Assembly (NCBI GenBank): GCA_013398955.1 | Contig: VWPU01004158.1 | Location: forward strand, 186,001-250,000 | Length of the DNA stretch: 64,000 bases | Direction: 5' to 3' | Source of the DNA: Callaeas wilsoni | Lineage: Eukaryota > Chordata > Aves > Passeriformes > Callaeidae | Part shown: positions 1-12,688 of the stretch, in pieces | Numbering within the stretch: position 1 is the first letter of the stretch | Layout: every line of letters starts with the position of its first letter | Notes under the pieces: model-generated | Seen by the model: the letters and a program-made list of their open reading frames with translations, nothing else | Databases searched by the model: none | What the model was told of the DNA's origin: nothing | Made by a program: the position numbers and the translations under genes

Positions 1-718
1 TTTCAAACAGCTGGGATTTTAATTATAAAACCAAAAGTGTTTGTTACGGTTATTCATCAGATGATTTCTGCATGTACCTGAAATGACTCTACATTTATAT
101 GGTTTGTCTAATATATCCTCATATTGCAATTATTGCAATGACATAGCCTCAATTAAAAGATGCTACAAAACAATGCAAGAAAAAGTCTTCTGTCTAGAAT
201 ATTGATAAGTGGTGCTATTTAGAGGAAAAAAATATTGATGTTCACCAAGGACTATCAGACACTTTGGAAAGAAACTGAAGAATACCACTTAATTTTCCTT
301 TCATTCTTTTCTTACAAGCAAACAAAGGAGAAAAAAGCTACAGGATATGTATTGTAAGGTAATTACATAGAAACCTAGACATTTTGAGGTATTCATGTAG
401 ATTGTCTGATTTTCATTTTAAAAAACCTAATTTGTATTGAGATTTGGTTTGCTAAACCTGACAAATATGTTCTACAAGCACCTGAAATATGTACAGTAAT
501 TCAAATTCCTCCAAGTGCTTTGGACAAAAGAACTGCATCAGCCAGACTCCTCATTGCCCTGAGCCTTCAGTGATATTATCTGTTTATAAAATACCACTAA
601 ATTACTATAGAGTCTTCTGGTGGTTTAGAAGACTGCGCAAGAGCCTGGCAAGAGACAACTTCCCTGATGGTGATCTCCTTAGCACCTCGCATGGCTGTGG
701 TTCAGATGCAGATAAGTG
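1..718. other. Unassigned AT-rich sequence
   Basis: No repeat family, RNA gene or convincing coding exon was recognised. A 95-codon plus-strand ORF at 489-776 has no recognisable domain and runs into the hairpin that follows, so it is treated as a chance ORF. Confidence 0.6.
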
Positions 719-771
719 GCTGTACAGGAGCAATGAGCTCTTGTACAGGCATAAGAGCAATGCCTGTACAA
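719..771. repeat. Perfect 12-bp stem-loop with an adjacent direct repeat
   Basis: TTGTACAGGCAT (741-752) and ATGCCTGTACAA (760-771) are exact reverse complements separated by a 7-nt loop. Just upstream, TGTACAGG followed by AGCAATG (from about 720) is repeated from 742, where CATAAG separates the two words. The hairpin may therefore have arisen by local duplication and inversion. No known RNA family is recognised. Confidence 0.85.
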
Positions 772-1153
772 ACTAATTCAAAACTGCAGAGATGTAGAAA
801 AGGGCTTAAAGAAGCTTGAGACTAACTGGGAAATCAATGAAAATGAAAGGATTCCAATAGTATCTGACAGATTTTTTTTTCCTTTGGTGAAATTACAAAT
901 TCTTACTGTTTAGGAGGGTGTAGGATTAGCTATGGTAAAAAATTACATAAAAACCTGTCAAAGTTTTATCTGTCAGCTCAATGATATCAATTAATTTAAA
1001 TGCTAAGATCTGTAATGGGTGGTTTTTACCATGTAAATTGATAGATGCAAAAAGTTAAATTAGAAAGTTATTACATAAATGAAAGAGTTGTGTTTTGGTA
1101 CAAAATGGAATTAGATGTTATGTGGTATTTTGCCTGGACAAAAATGCTGTAAA
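772..1153. other. Unassigned AT-rich sequence
   Basis: Nothing recognisable was seen. The stretch contains short A and T runs and no open frame of note. Confidence 0.6.
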
Positions 1154-1605
1154 ATCACAGAATAATTTAGTTTGAAAAAGAACTTTAACATCATCGAGTC
1201 CAACCATCAACCTAACACTGCCAAGTTCACCACTAAAATGGGTCCATACAGAGCCACATCTACACATTTTTTAAATACCTCCAGGGACAGTAACTCTTCC
1301 ACTTCCTTGGGCAGCCTGTTTCAATCCTTCATAACCCTGCTGGTGAAATTTTTTTTTACCTCATATCCAATCTACACCTCCCCTGATGTAACTAGAGGCC
1401 ATTTCTTCTTCTCCTGTCACTTGTTACCTGGGAGCAGAGACCAACCCCCAGCCGGCCACAACCTCCTTTCAGGGAATTGAAGAGTGTGATAAGGTCTCCT
1501 CCAGAGTCCTTTACTCCAGGATAAACAATCCCAGTTCCCTCAGTCGCTCCTCATAGGACTTATCCTGTAGACACCTCACTAGCTTTGTTGCTCTACTGAT
1601 TTCCT
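1154..1605 (-). mobile_element. CR1 LINE fragment, 5'-truncated
   Basis: Read on the minus strand this is the 3' part of an avian CR1 retrotransposon. On the plus strand it opens with ATCACAGAAT, the complement of the CR1 3' tail, followed by the usual 3'-end text (ATCGAGTCCAACC, later CTTCCACTTCCTTGGGCAGC and CCCAGTTCCCTCAGTCGCTC). Homology fades near 1600. The 102-codon plus-strand ORF inside it is antisense to the element and is not a gene. Many substitutions indicate an old copy. Boundaries are accurate to about 20 bp. Confidence 0.9.
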
Positions 1606-2149
1606 CTTGCTGTACTGAAATGTAACTTCACTTCATATCACTAATATTCTCTAAAGTTTTTTATATAGAATAATAGACCTAAAGAAAGTTTTCTTCATAT
1701 TAATTACTATAATGAGAGAAAACTGTCATTACACTTGTATTTTCAGAATTGAAAAGAATGTATAATTTCAGTGCTACAGAAATGTATGCTACATATTCAG
1801 GTGCTCCCAATGCTAGAAACATTTAAAGGTAATAAATGGAGCAGTAAAAAAACATAAAGAAAGAGCTGAGAAAATAAGATGAGAGAAGCTACTTCAGGTG
1901 TTGATTTTATTGTTGCTGAGAGCCATTCCAAAAAGGCCTATTAGATATTTGTTCATAACAGGTCACTTCCCTTAGTGTCCAGAATTTTCTTTGTACAGAG
2001 TTTTTATCATTTAACTCCCTACAGAAGTGGAGTAAAACACTCCACATTCCTAAAGATTCCAGTGACAAAGTCTTTTGGAAAAACATAAAAATAGAAAGCC
2101 AAACTTATATGTATACCTTAAAGATATACAAAACAAGAATATCCCACAA
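1606..2149. other. Unassigned sequence between two CR1 copies
   Basis: AT-rich single-copy-looking DNA between oppositely oriented CR1 fragments. No feature was recognised. Confidence 0.6.
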
Positions 2150-2839
2150 CTCAAGAATTGCAGTGCAAGGTGCTGCAACAGAGCAATCCCAAGGAGAAAT
2201 ACAGGCTGGACAGAGAATGGATTAAGAGCAGCCCTGCCCAGAAAGACTTTGGGGTGCTGCTGGGTGAGAGGCTGCACATGACCCAGCAATGTGCACTCCC
2301 AGCCCAGAGAGCCACATGTGTCCTGGGCTGCATCCAGTTCTGGGGGCCCCAACATAGGAATGATGTGGATCTGTTGGAGCCAGTCCAGAGGAGGGCCACA
2401 AATATGGTCAGAGGACCGAGCACCTCTCTAATATGGACAGGCTGAGAAAATTTGACTTGTTCAGCCCAGAGAAGACAAGGCTCTGGGACGAGCTTATTGT
2501 GGCCTTCCACTACCTAAAGGGGGCTACAAGAAAGCTGGAGACAGACTTTTTAGAAGGACATGTAGTGATAGGACAAGGAGGCATGACTTTAAACTAAAAG
2601 AGTGGAGATTTAGAATAGATATAAGGAAGAAATATGTTTACTCTGTGGCGAGTAAGGCACTGGCACTGGTAGCCCAAAGAAGCCGTGGATGCCCCATCCC
2701 TGGATGTCTCCAAGGCCAGATTGGATTGAGCTCTGAGCAAGCTGGTCTAGTGGAATTTGTCCCTGTCCATGGCAGGGAGCTTGGAACTGGGTAGTATTTA
2801 AAGTCCCTTCCAACCCAAACCATTCTATGATTCTATGAC
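2150..2839 (+). mobile_element. CR1 LINE fragment with intact 3' tail
   Basis: This is the only plus-strand CR1 in the window. It covers the end of the reverse transcriptase ORF and the 3' untranslated region. It ends in CCCTTCCAACCCAAACC followed by two ATTCTATG units (2822-2837), the diagnostic CR1 3' octamer repeat. CR1 copies usually lack a poly(A) tail and clear target duplications, as here. The 5' edge near 2150 is the usual truncation. An in-frame deletion is inferred near 2330. Confidence 0.95.
2158..2445 (+). pseudogene. CR1 ORF2 C-terminal remnant (reverse transcriptase tail)
   Basis: This 95-codon open stretch lies in the CR1 sense direction. It shows the C-terminal region of the CR1 ORF2 protein, which in intact elements carries endonuclease and reverse transcriptase and drives target-primed reverse transcription. 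Recognisable CR1 words include KDFGVLLGERLHMTQQCAL, FWGPQ and VQRRATNMVRG. CVLGCIQ runs directly into FWGPQ, where full-length relatives carry roughly 25 more residues, so an internal in-frame deletion is inferred. No catalytic reverse transcriptase motif is present because the 5' part is absent. The first Met is incidental. The fragment cannot encode an active protein. Confidence 0.85.
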
Positions 2840-5800
2840 TTCTGGTTTCTTGGCTTCAGGAAATTTTTTTATTATGAACAGGAAACACAAGAAACATTTA
2901 CACTTATTTTCTTCCTCTTTGTTTCTTTTTATATCCTACATAATGGTAAACCTAGATCTGGATTCATTCCTGACACCTTAAAATCCCATATAAATCTTCT
3001 TGCTGCAGCAACAGAAGATGCCAACTAGCTTTGCTGGAAATGGCATCCCAGCATCATGTGCAGCTGTCTGACCATGTAGAGGACCAGGATTATCAGAAGT
3101 GAATAATGATTCTGTTGCCCAAATGAAACTTCTCCATGTATCAGACAGCGGGTAGAGCCATAACTTCAAAATCAGTATCTAAATATGTCAGAAGGAGCAT
3201 ACTTAACATCTTTGGAAAATCTTTCCTTATCATTTAGGACAAGCACTGCTGTTAAGCAATGATAAAGCCAGTGTGTGTTGTCTTATGATATACTGCCTTT
3301 GCCCTACAGACCTTATCCTGTGAAGAATGTTTGCAAAGATCCCTGATCAGATATTATATTTCTTGTGCCACAAAACTAATTGAAAATACATTGTGAGGTT
3401 TCATAACTTACAAGATGCTCCATACATTCATCTTTATGAACTCAGGTTGTAGAAAGAAGCATGATTCTTTCACTTATTTTGAGTGAAAAGTTTTGCAAAT
3501 GTATCTTCTTTCTTTCTGTGTCAAAGTGATAGTGTAGGAAAACACTGGGCAGCTGAACTAAATGAATGGTTGAAAAAAATTCCACTCAGGACTGGTCTGT
3601 CACAACTGTATGTCTCATTACCTCTCTTAAAAAAACCCCTGAAAAGTCAATTACTCTGTAATTCCATGAAAACCTGACTAATTTTTTTTCAGGAACACTT
3701 TTGCATTGTGCTGTGTACGCCAAATGTGGCAACTTCAGCACAAGCAAACATGGAATCACCTGTCACTCATTTATTCCAAGCCAATCTTAGAGACAACACA
3801 TGCCAAATGATCCTTCTGTGTAATGTGGAAGAAAAAAATTCACTGTATGCTCCTAAACACCATAATTCAGATTTTTATTATGCAGGAAAAAGTGCTTTTG
3901 TAGAAATAAAACCATTACCACCACCAAAAGCCCAAATAATTGAATGTGCTATAACATCAGTTTTTCCTGTGCAAATTCAGTATGCCGCATAGGGAAGGAA
4001 AAATTTATAGGAGAGGAATAGGCTATTTCATACAGAGCCTGCATTTTCCACTCACAGAAGAAAATTTTCTTTCCGAAAGGAGAATTTTATATCCTAAAGA
4101 ATTAGAAATGGATTCAGGAATGAGATCATGCAGTAGAACACTCAGTTTTCCTACAGAGCTAGACTAGGAAATGTGAAAGGCAGAATAGCACAGAAGTATT
4201 TTCACACCCAGTTACTCAACAGTGATGGGAAAAGTCTCCACTGCTCACATTCTTTATCCTCTTTGTAAGACCATATGTTTTTAAAAAGCACCAACAATCT
4301 CAGGTTTTTAAAGGACAAATAGCAATCCAGGATAGCAAGTCAGCAACTCACAAGTGTTTCTGGTAAGCAAGTCATGGGTAATATTATGCCTAATCTTACA
4401 AGGTCATAATTTAGTAGGACATTGATGTGTTTTCTGAAGTGAATCTAATAAAGATCTATCTTATTAGTTATAAACATAGATTCTACAAGTAGATATGTGA
4501 AAATATTATACAATTAGTGATATATATATTCTGAACCAGATTATTTGGATAATTGAGCACAAGTTCAGTTTTACAAAAAAAGTTTTGGAAAGCTGAAAAG
4601 AGCACAAGAAAACTAAAAGGAAAGCCACTTCTGTCCGTATTTTTAATGCTGTTCTCCTTCTGCAGTGTAGAATGGTGATTTTCTTTTCAAATGATTACTA
4701 ATGAGATGGAGATTGCATGCCTCTATTTTTAAATCAAAAGGTGTAATTGTGTCCTTAAGGAATGCCACTGGATAGTGCAAAGTAAAAGATCCCCTGTGTG
4801 CAAGGACTGTTTTAGTTTCACTGTTCTTTTGGACATCAATATTTCTTTATTAATAAATACACTGTCCAAGTTCTCTGATTGGATTAGATTAGAGCAGGGT
4901 TTAGGAAGGGATATAGTAACTTCATCTCCTCTTTTCACTCCAAAAAGTATTTGTTTTGTTTCCTCCAACACAGAGGACTGAAAATCTAGCCATACTCATC
5001 GGCTATGTGGATGGTTACTGGATTTGCTGTCCAATGACTTGACTTGACTGTTTATTTTCTTGTACCAAACTGTCTGTGCATCTCCTCACTTGATGAGATT
5101 GGAAGAAGGAAACATTGGGAATCTGCTGCTTGAAGTCACTTGGTGTCAAAGCTAGTGAGGAAGTTGCTAAAAAATAACCTGTCTTATAGAGAAAAACGGA
5201 GCAGAATCTGTCTCAGAACAGTGGAGAAGTCTAAAACTCAAGACATGCTTGTGCCACCCCCAATAGCAAATAGCAGCCCCTAAGGTGTGTGGGAGGCCTC
5301 AGGAAATTGTCACTGGATACTTAAGGAATTTACTGACCTTCAGATTGAAGAGAATACTGAGGAAGGGCAAGATATAGAAGGTGGGTCAGCAGCACTGAAC
5401 TCTTTATTATGCTGTAACAGCTGTTGCTATCAAAGCAAAAACATTTCCATTTGTCTGATTCCCACTCTGAGCCTGAATATAATCCTATGGCCTGACCAAG
5501 GTAAATAGTGCATAGATCAGGCAGACCATCATAGCACTTTTAGCAGAGGGCAGTTGTATGAATTACATTGCTTGAAATGTCCACAAAAATAATTTCTCTC
5601 TCTTAATCGACTATAATGATCTATTTGTTTGACTAATTATTTTTGTGAAGAAAATCTTCTCTTGCCTTATGCCATAAAATCACCATGAAAATGTCCTCAA
5701 CTTGGTGCACTACACTATATATATTGCAAAAATATTCTCCACCAGTATAAAGAAAGGCTTTAAACATGTCACTCCTTATTAATATCACAGCATTAGAAAC

Positions 5801-8721
5801 CAGAGACAAAAGGGAGGAGGGCAAAATTGTTGTTGCTTTATTTAGAAACAAAGTACAAGGGGAAAAACATGTCTCACTTGTTACAAGGCACATGGTGATG
5901 TCACATTCCACAAAGATTTTGTGTTATTCCACAAAGGAATATAACAGTCTGTATCTGTTAATTTTTATAGCACTTAACACTAACTGGAGCAGAAGAAAAA
6001 TACAGTATTTCCCTTTACTGCTAAATATAGGAATCCTATGGAGCCTGTAGGTAAATTCCTGTTATCTAAGGAATCGCTCATTACTCAGTCAAGTCTGCAC
6101 AGGAAGACAAGGCTATCACACACCTTTGAGATGCCTGATAGTGGCTGTTTAGAAAAGTCTGAGCCGAGCTCATTCTTAAGATAAATTACCTCCCTCCGTG
6201 TATTCCTGGGCAAACCACAGTCTGCATGTCAGCTATAGGGCAGGTGGCTCTGTAACACAATGATATGCATACTGTGCCTCCCACAGCCTCCTTTCCTTTA
6301 AAAGGAAACTTGAATGGTCAAGAAAGAAAACTGCTGCAGTGTAGTCCCAAGTTTTCCATGGTCTGTGTGGCTGGAAACTGAGGCTGCAGAAGAAGCCAAC
6401 CTGCCATGTAAGTGCAGCCAAACAATGGTAGTGGAATCTCAGTACACTGAATTATTGCGTACATAATGGCGTGCAATCTTATGTGACATGAGTACTCAGA
6501 GGAAAGGGTATTTTATTGATTTGGATCATAAACACCACCTGGCAATATCATGATGTTGACAAGATATTCAATTCTGTACCCACACTATAATACACCCACC
6601 GTATGCTTTTCTTTTTTTTGGTCAGAAGGCTACTAGATTTTATGTAGCTTTTTTGCCACATCTTTTTTCACCTTGCCAGATATATAACAAGGTTATTTTT
6701 AATAGAAACTTTGAAAATTGAAATAATTTTTCATCCACGCAGGTAGCATGAGAACAGAATGGACACCTTCAGATACTGATAGCTAAATTATCAGTGCTCT
6801 AAAAAATTTATTTATTCTGACCGTTCATAAAGGAGTCTGATAGCAACTGCTGATAACAGGAAGCTTGATGTTATTCAATGCATACTCATAAACAAAATAT
6901 CTAAGGCAGAAAGTTCTGCCTGGTTGAAATCTCTTTCAGTTGTTTTGAAACAAAAGTATGAAGTGATAAATAAACTATAGTCTAAGTATGACCTACGTCA
7001 CGGTTTGCAGTTCATGGGTGATAAATACTCCTTAATAACCATGAAAGCTGATGGACATTTGAAACATAACACACGATTTTCACTGTGCTTCCCCTGATTT
7101 GTCAAGATTCTGCAATTAGCAAAGGTTCAGTCACACATTTGAAAGCATACAGCACTATTTCTGCCTCCAGCGTCTTCAAGACCGTCAGAACACCAAGCGA
7201 CTGCAGTTATTGACTACTGGACAGCATCACTTGCAGTTTATGCAAAGTGTTTCAGGAAATTTTCTATTCTTGTGTAATTTCTAGAATGGTACCATACCAA
7301 GCCTGCTGAACTTCAGGGTTATGTGATGTAAAAAGAAGTATAGTACAAACATTTTGGAAAGTAGACAGTTCAAATACTGTATCATCCTGAAAGAAATGTG
7401 TTTCAAGGAGAAGGGATCTCCAGCTTTTGGAGCACATTTCTTAGGTGAAGGGTAACAGTTGTCTAAAGACTGGGATAGTGAGATGAACTGTGCTGAGCGT
7501 AGCTAGACAATGAATCACAGCACTGTAGCAGGGAGACTGTCTTAATTTATAGTGATAAACTGAATCACAAAGCAAAATTCTATGAAAAGCTGAAGATCAG
7601 TCTGTGGTCAGTGAATGCAAAGAAGGAAGCAGTGATCTCTAAGTTATCATGTTAGTCCAGGGGATGTGGGGGTTTGATGCATTCCGTGGATACTCAAAAA
7701 CAAACTACATTTTACCCTGGGCCTAACTACATAAAGACCTATGCAAATGTTTAATATTACATAGATGCTGTAGACATTTTTAAAATTTTGACAAATACAT
7801 GTCTGCTTCCCACTTCTACATCAGAAACTGGGCATAAACATTGACTGACAAGCCATCTGACAATAGATTATAGACTGCACATCTGAGGATTTAAATGTCC
7901 CACATAAAAAACTTTCCCAGTCCTCAGAAGAACTGTAAAAATTTCTCATTCTAATGCCTCCAAGGATTGAAATGCCCAGGCTCAATTTTCCCCAGCTGCA
8001 CACACTCTTGTGTGAGTGATGATGGGCTCAGCCATCCATGCGATGCAGAGAGAGGCAGTGCTCACATTACGCTGCCACAAATGTGTTGTATCCTCATGCC
8101 TCATGGAAGAGGGGAATTTGGTAACCAATGCTCCTCATAGCTAAAAGCTGACTGCTTGGCAAACTACTGGTCATGCTCTTTAGTTTCTTCAGTTGTGCTG
8201 AAATACTAATGGGGATATTGATTCCTACTACAGGCGTTTTAAAAATGGTTTTGATGCTGGGAAAAAAAAGTGCCCAACCCTTCCCAACATTTGAAGTGCT
8301 GTGTTGGTTCAATCTTTCTTCTTTACTGGGGAGGCCCAAATGCACCTTTGTGAGTGTTACAGGTGGAGTAAAGGCATTACTGCTTCGGGGATTAATGTCT
8401 GTTAATTTGCTGATTTGGTGAGGGAGAAGAATGACAATATGCTAAAAGCACAGCTATAAGAATGGATTCTATTTTTATCTCTTCATGTTAGTTTAAATTT
8501 CTCCCTTCTATTTCTACAAAGAAAGTGGTAGTTTTGGTTAACATGTGTCAAAAGACTTGGTGCAATGATTTTTTTTAAAAAGAGGGTATTTTGATACTTG
8601 TATAAACAGTGCCTAAAAATATTTTAGCATGCTATTTTCATTTTTAATTAGTACTGTTCAGCCAATCCCCATTTATTCACAGATTTTGCAAACCTTTTCT
8701 CTCTATTTTTAAGGGAACCAT
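2840..8721. other. Long unassigned AT-rich stretch
   Basis: No repeat, RNA gene or exon could be assigned. Several ORFs of 60-95 codons occur on both strands (for example 3708-3992 and 5766-6050 on plus), but none has a recognisable domain or convincing flanking splice signals. Around 7990-8420 the sequence looks less random and could include a weakly conserved element, but no specific motif supports a call. Confidence 0.5.
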
Positions 8722-8764
8722 GAAAAATCTAAAATAACCAAATAAATTTAGAAAAATCTAAAAT
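8722..8764. repeat. 14-bp direct repeat
   Basis: GAAAAATCTAAAAT occurs at 8722-8735 and again at 8751-8764 with a 15-bp spacer. The low complexity reduces its significance. Confidence 0.8.
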
Positions 8765-8796
8765 TGATCTCTGCCTTAACCTCTCTTGATGAAGTC

Positions 8797-8870
8797 ATGC
8801 AAAAAACATGGCCCTTGGGACAGCTACAAAGTGGGGTTCATAATGGTACCCTGCTTCATGTTTTTTGCAT
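8797..8870. repeat. 74-nt inverted repeat with perfect 14-bp arms
   Basis: ATGCAAAAAACATG (8797-8810) is exactly complementary to CATGTTTTTTGCAT (8857-8870). Inside the 46-nt intervening segment, AGC pairs with GCT and GGGT with ACCC, so the whole unit can fold as one long hairpin of about pre-miRNA size. The arms contain A6/T6 runs, so stability is modest. It could be a tiny MITE-like relic, a chance inverted repeat or a structured RNA. No family was recognised. Confidence 0.85.
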
Positions 8871-11800
8871 ATAAAAGTTACACAAAGGCTAAGAACATTG
8901 GGTTCTATAAAAATATTGAGACATGTAAACATTGTATGTCTGGACTGCAGTTAACGGAGAGAGAAAGGAGCTTCCAGTGAGCCATTCATTCCACTTATAA
9001 AATTAGTTGCTTGAGACCTGCAGAAATAATTGTCTGCCCCTTGCTCTTCCCCAGAAATGGACAACTAGCTTAGAAACTACACTTAATTTTCAGCAGATGA
9101 AATGTGTTACTATGGAAAAGAAAGTAGAATTAGTGTTCAGACTTTCTTACAAAAACTAGAAAGATCAAAGTGATCAAGGTTTGAGAGGTTTCTACCCTCT
9201 TTGGTGCAAATGTTTATTATTTTTCTGCTTATCATACTATTTCTGTCAGCTTGATCTAGGTTTCTTCAGATTGGCTGTGAGTTCTTGGCTGCATGCTAAT
9301 ACAGCTCGAAATTAGGTCCCATATGGTTCTGGACACTACCCAATACTAAAATCAGAAGGAAAGGTTACTTCTAATGGGGGAATTCGAATGTATCCCATAC
9401 TCAGAAATCTGAAAGCACTCAGATTCAAAGTTCTTTTTTTGTCTGGGCTCTACTTAATATGAGAAGCCTAAATGTAAAATACATTATAAAACGAAGACAA
9501 TGCAGACAGAGGAAACAGTGAGTAGGCAGAATTCCGCTCTGCAAGGCCAGGAATAGATCTGCTGCTGTTAGCAGACCTGCCAATAAACACAGCGCACAAT
9601 GCTGTAAATATCACAGCATGGCACTATCTGCATCTTACAGAAGATCACACCAGGGCAATACTGATGTGGTCTCTCTACTGTATACAGCTCCAGCAAGAAA
9701 AGACGGGAGAGTTGCCATCATGCCCATACATTTTATGCTGTGAAAAGAGTGCAAGATATTTTTATAGCTGTCTGGTTTCCCTCTTTTCCTTTAGGCGTCT
9801 TTCCTCAGGCAGCCTTCCAAATACAAGGCCATCATACAAGAAAAGTAAACAAATAAAATAACTGGATTAGCACTGCACATACAAAACCTAGGAATTTTAA
9901 AGAAACAGGTTAGAAATATGGGGTTTGCATGGCTTGCAGCTTGAAAGGTCAGAGAGCAGCTAAAACCTGGCAGCTAACCTCCAGTGCTCACTGACAATGC
10001 CCTAAACCTGCCTTTTAATGCTTTATTCTTGAAAGGCATATAAAATAGTCAGTAATTACAAAAAATTTGGGGAACTTGACATTCTTATATTTTCTATTCT
10101 TCTTCCGTGATGCTTCATTCAGGATCAAGTTTTTATAATCCAGGCACATGGAGTGAAAAATGTTTGCAAAGCTCTTCAAAACAAATTATGTAGGACTGAA
10201 ATGACAGACATCATTGACTATGGTGAAAGCCCACTGTCATTGGCCAAATTGGTTTCAATGGAATTGAATCCAAGTAAGAATTTTAGAGGCCAAAACCAGC
10301 ATTTCTTCAAGATTTACTGGGAAGTATGCATTGGTGCTATTGTCCTCTCTTCACTGCTGCCCATGACTCATCTTCTAGAGCACTGCAACTGCTGGAAGTC
10401 CAGAGAAAAATGTTTCCAACCCATTTCGTGCATGAGTGGGAGGACTGAGAGAATCCATAATGCTGCAGTCTTCTGGGAATACAAGTATTGCCAGCACTAG
10501 GATTAAGATAGATGGGAATTATTAAGGCCAGCTGATTCAATGTAGGATTTCCATTCTCATCACATCTCTGAACAGACACATGTTCTTTTTGCATGGCTCA
10601 CAAGGTTCATGCAAGGGACAGTACCACAACCCCATTTATCCTGAAACTATTGCTGTGACTAAAGACAGGATTTTCACAAATATAAGGCAACACTTAGGGT
10701 TTTTTTGTCCTGGAACAACAGAAAGAACCAGTTAGGTAAATGAAGATATTTGTAAAGACAATTGGAATATAGAAGGAACTTCCTATGTGAAAAAAGGTGA
10801 GAAGTGGGCAAAAAAAGTGAGTGAATTAAGCTAGAATGGGAAATGGAATGGTAATAATATTAGAAAAGAGGATGATTTAGGTATACACAACTAGGAATGG
10901 AGATATGTCTTAGGAGGGCCATTTAGATACCATTCGAAATGGGAGAGAAAAATCTGGAAATTCTTTCTGACAGCTATGAAGAGAAATCACAGAGAAAGAA
11001 TGAGACGTGAAATAGGGTAGAAAAACTCAGGAAAACTAAATAATTCTAGAAAGCCTTTAATATGGTTCAAGGTATCTGAGTTGTAGATATTAATGTCATG
11101 GTGTGAATCCTACTTTGCATCTTATTTTGCTTTTCATGTCTCATCATGTAGAATCTTTCTGGTACTCACTACTTCATTGTGGCACTGAGAAAGAAAGAAG
11201 ACGTTTTGCTCGTGATCCCAATCCCTCCAGTTATTCTGAATTTTCTCAGTTTTTGTATTTTTGCACTCTCTTTGTGCACTGCAGTACAGCCTTACCAGAA
11301 AGTTCATGGTAATATGTAGAAAATCTTTCCATAGAACTCTGCATCATATGTGCCCTGAAAAATCAAGACCTGTATACATATGTACACATGTCTAACATGG
11401 ACCCTCTCACTGAGGTAAGAAAGAAAGGCAATGAGAACTCATATTTGAAACATGACAGAATTTGGCAGCTCTACAAGAATGACAGACTTGAAGAGCAGAA
11501 AGTCATGAACAAACAGAAGATGGATGTAAAAGAAGTATAGAATATATAAGAATATAATATCACATATTTAATTCCACTTATCAGAGGAATTACACACATT
11601 GATTGACCAGGAGAGAGAGGAAGGAACATAGACTTTCTGCAGAAGTATTCATCAAGCAGGAAACACAGCAGATGGTGTTGCAGGGTGTGGGGTGAGAGAA
11701 CACACAGCTGAGGGACATAACAGGAGGAATAATGTATGTTGGTAGATTAAAGAGTACAGAACTGATTAATTAGGTGGAACTTGCAATATTGCACAATGGC

Positions 11801-11969
11801 ATTACTGCGGGGAAAATAGAAAGCAATTGCTTGAAGGGTGTGATCTGCAAGCTGGGTTTTTCTCAGATTTTTAACTTAAAAGGTGCTATATTATTCTTGT
11901 ATCAGGGAAGACAGTACAGATCACAATTGCACCATCCTCAGCAAAATAGTAAAACATCCAGTACCCAAG
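8871..11969. other. Unassigned AT-rich stretch
   Basis: No repeat family or exon was recognised. The largest ORF, 115 codons at 10153-10500 on plus, has no recognisable domain and no paired splice signals. A short near-palindrome centred on CATATG lies near 11375. Confidence 0.55.
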
Positions 11970-12086
11970 TGTTGTGCATTAACCCTGACCAGCAGCTCAG
12001 CCGCAGAGTCTCTTGCTCACTCACTCCAGTGGGATAGAGAGGAAAATTGGAAAAGTAAGAACACCCGTGGGTTGAGACAGGGACAG

Positions 12087-12092
12087 TTTAAT
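12087..12092 (-). promoter_or_regulatory. LTR polyadenylation signal ATTAAA
   Basis: TTTAAT on plus reads ATTAAA on minus, about 175 nt downstream of the TATA-like box in the LTR's own orientation. It is preserved here but lost in the copy at 23.8-24.5 kb. Confidence 0.6.
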
Positions 12093-12386
12093 ATGGAAAG
12101 GGAAATAAAACCTGTTTATGAAAGCAAAGTGAGGAATTAATTCACTGGCAGGCAGCTGTTCAGCCATTTCCAAGAAAGAAGGGCTCCATCATGCATAAGA
12201 GTTACTTGGGAAGACAAATGCTCTAGTCCAGATATCTCTCCCACCCTTCCTCCTTCTTTCCCTCGCTTTTTATAATTGGGCATGACATCGTGCATCCTGG
12301 AATACTCCTTTGGTCAACTGGGGACAGCTGTCGCAGCTGTGCCCCCACTTTCTTGTGTACCCCCAGCCTAATTGCTGTTAGGTTCA

Positions 12387-12688
12387 GGGTGAGAAATCAC
12401 AGACTCACAGAATGGGTCAGGCTGGAAGGGACCACAGTGAGTCACCTGGTCCAACCTCCCGGCTCAAGCAGGGTCATCCTAGAGCACATGGTGCAGGATT
12501 GATCCAGACAGTTCCTGAGTATCTCCAGTGAGGGAGCCTCCACAATCTCTCTGGGCAATCTCTTGCAGTGCTCAGTCACTCTCACAGTAAAGAAGTTCTT
12601 CCTTACATTCAGGTGGAACTTCCTGTGCATCAGTTTCTGCCCATTGCCTCTTGTCCAATTGTTTGGCAGCACCGAGAAGAGCTTGATG
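12387..12688 (-). mobile_element. Short CR1 inserted into an LTR
   Basis: LTR sequence stops at GGGTGAGAA and CR1 text begins (ATCACAGACTCACAGAATGG, then CTGGAAGGGACCAC). It continues to GGCAGCACCGAGAAGAGC, after which LTR text resumes. The CR1 lies on the minus strand, is truncated at its 5' end, and retains only the 3' untranslated region and the last part of the ORF. It resembles the copy starting at 56300 (GGAAGGGACCACAGT, CTGGTCCAACCTCC), suggesting the same CR1 subfamily. It must be younger than the LTR. Confidence 0.9.

Noticed and set aside
1172..1480. 102-codon plus-strand ORF
   Set aside because: Antisense to a CR1 fragment.
10153..10500. 115-codon plus-strand ORF
   Set aside because: No recognisable domain and no paired splice signals.
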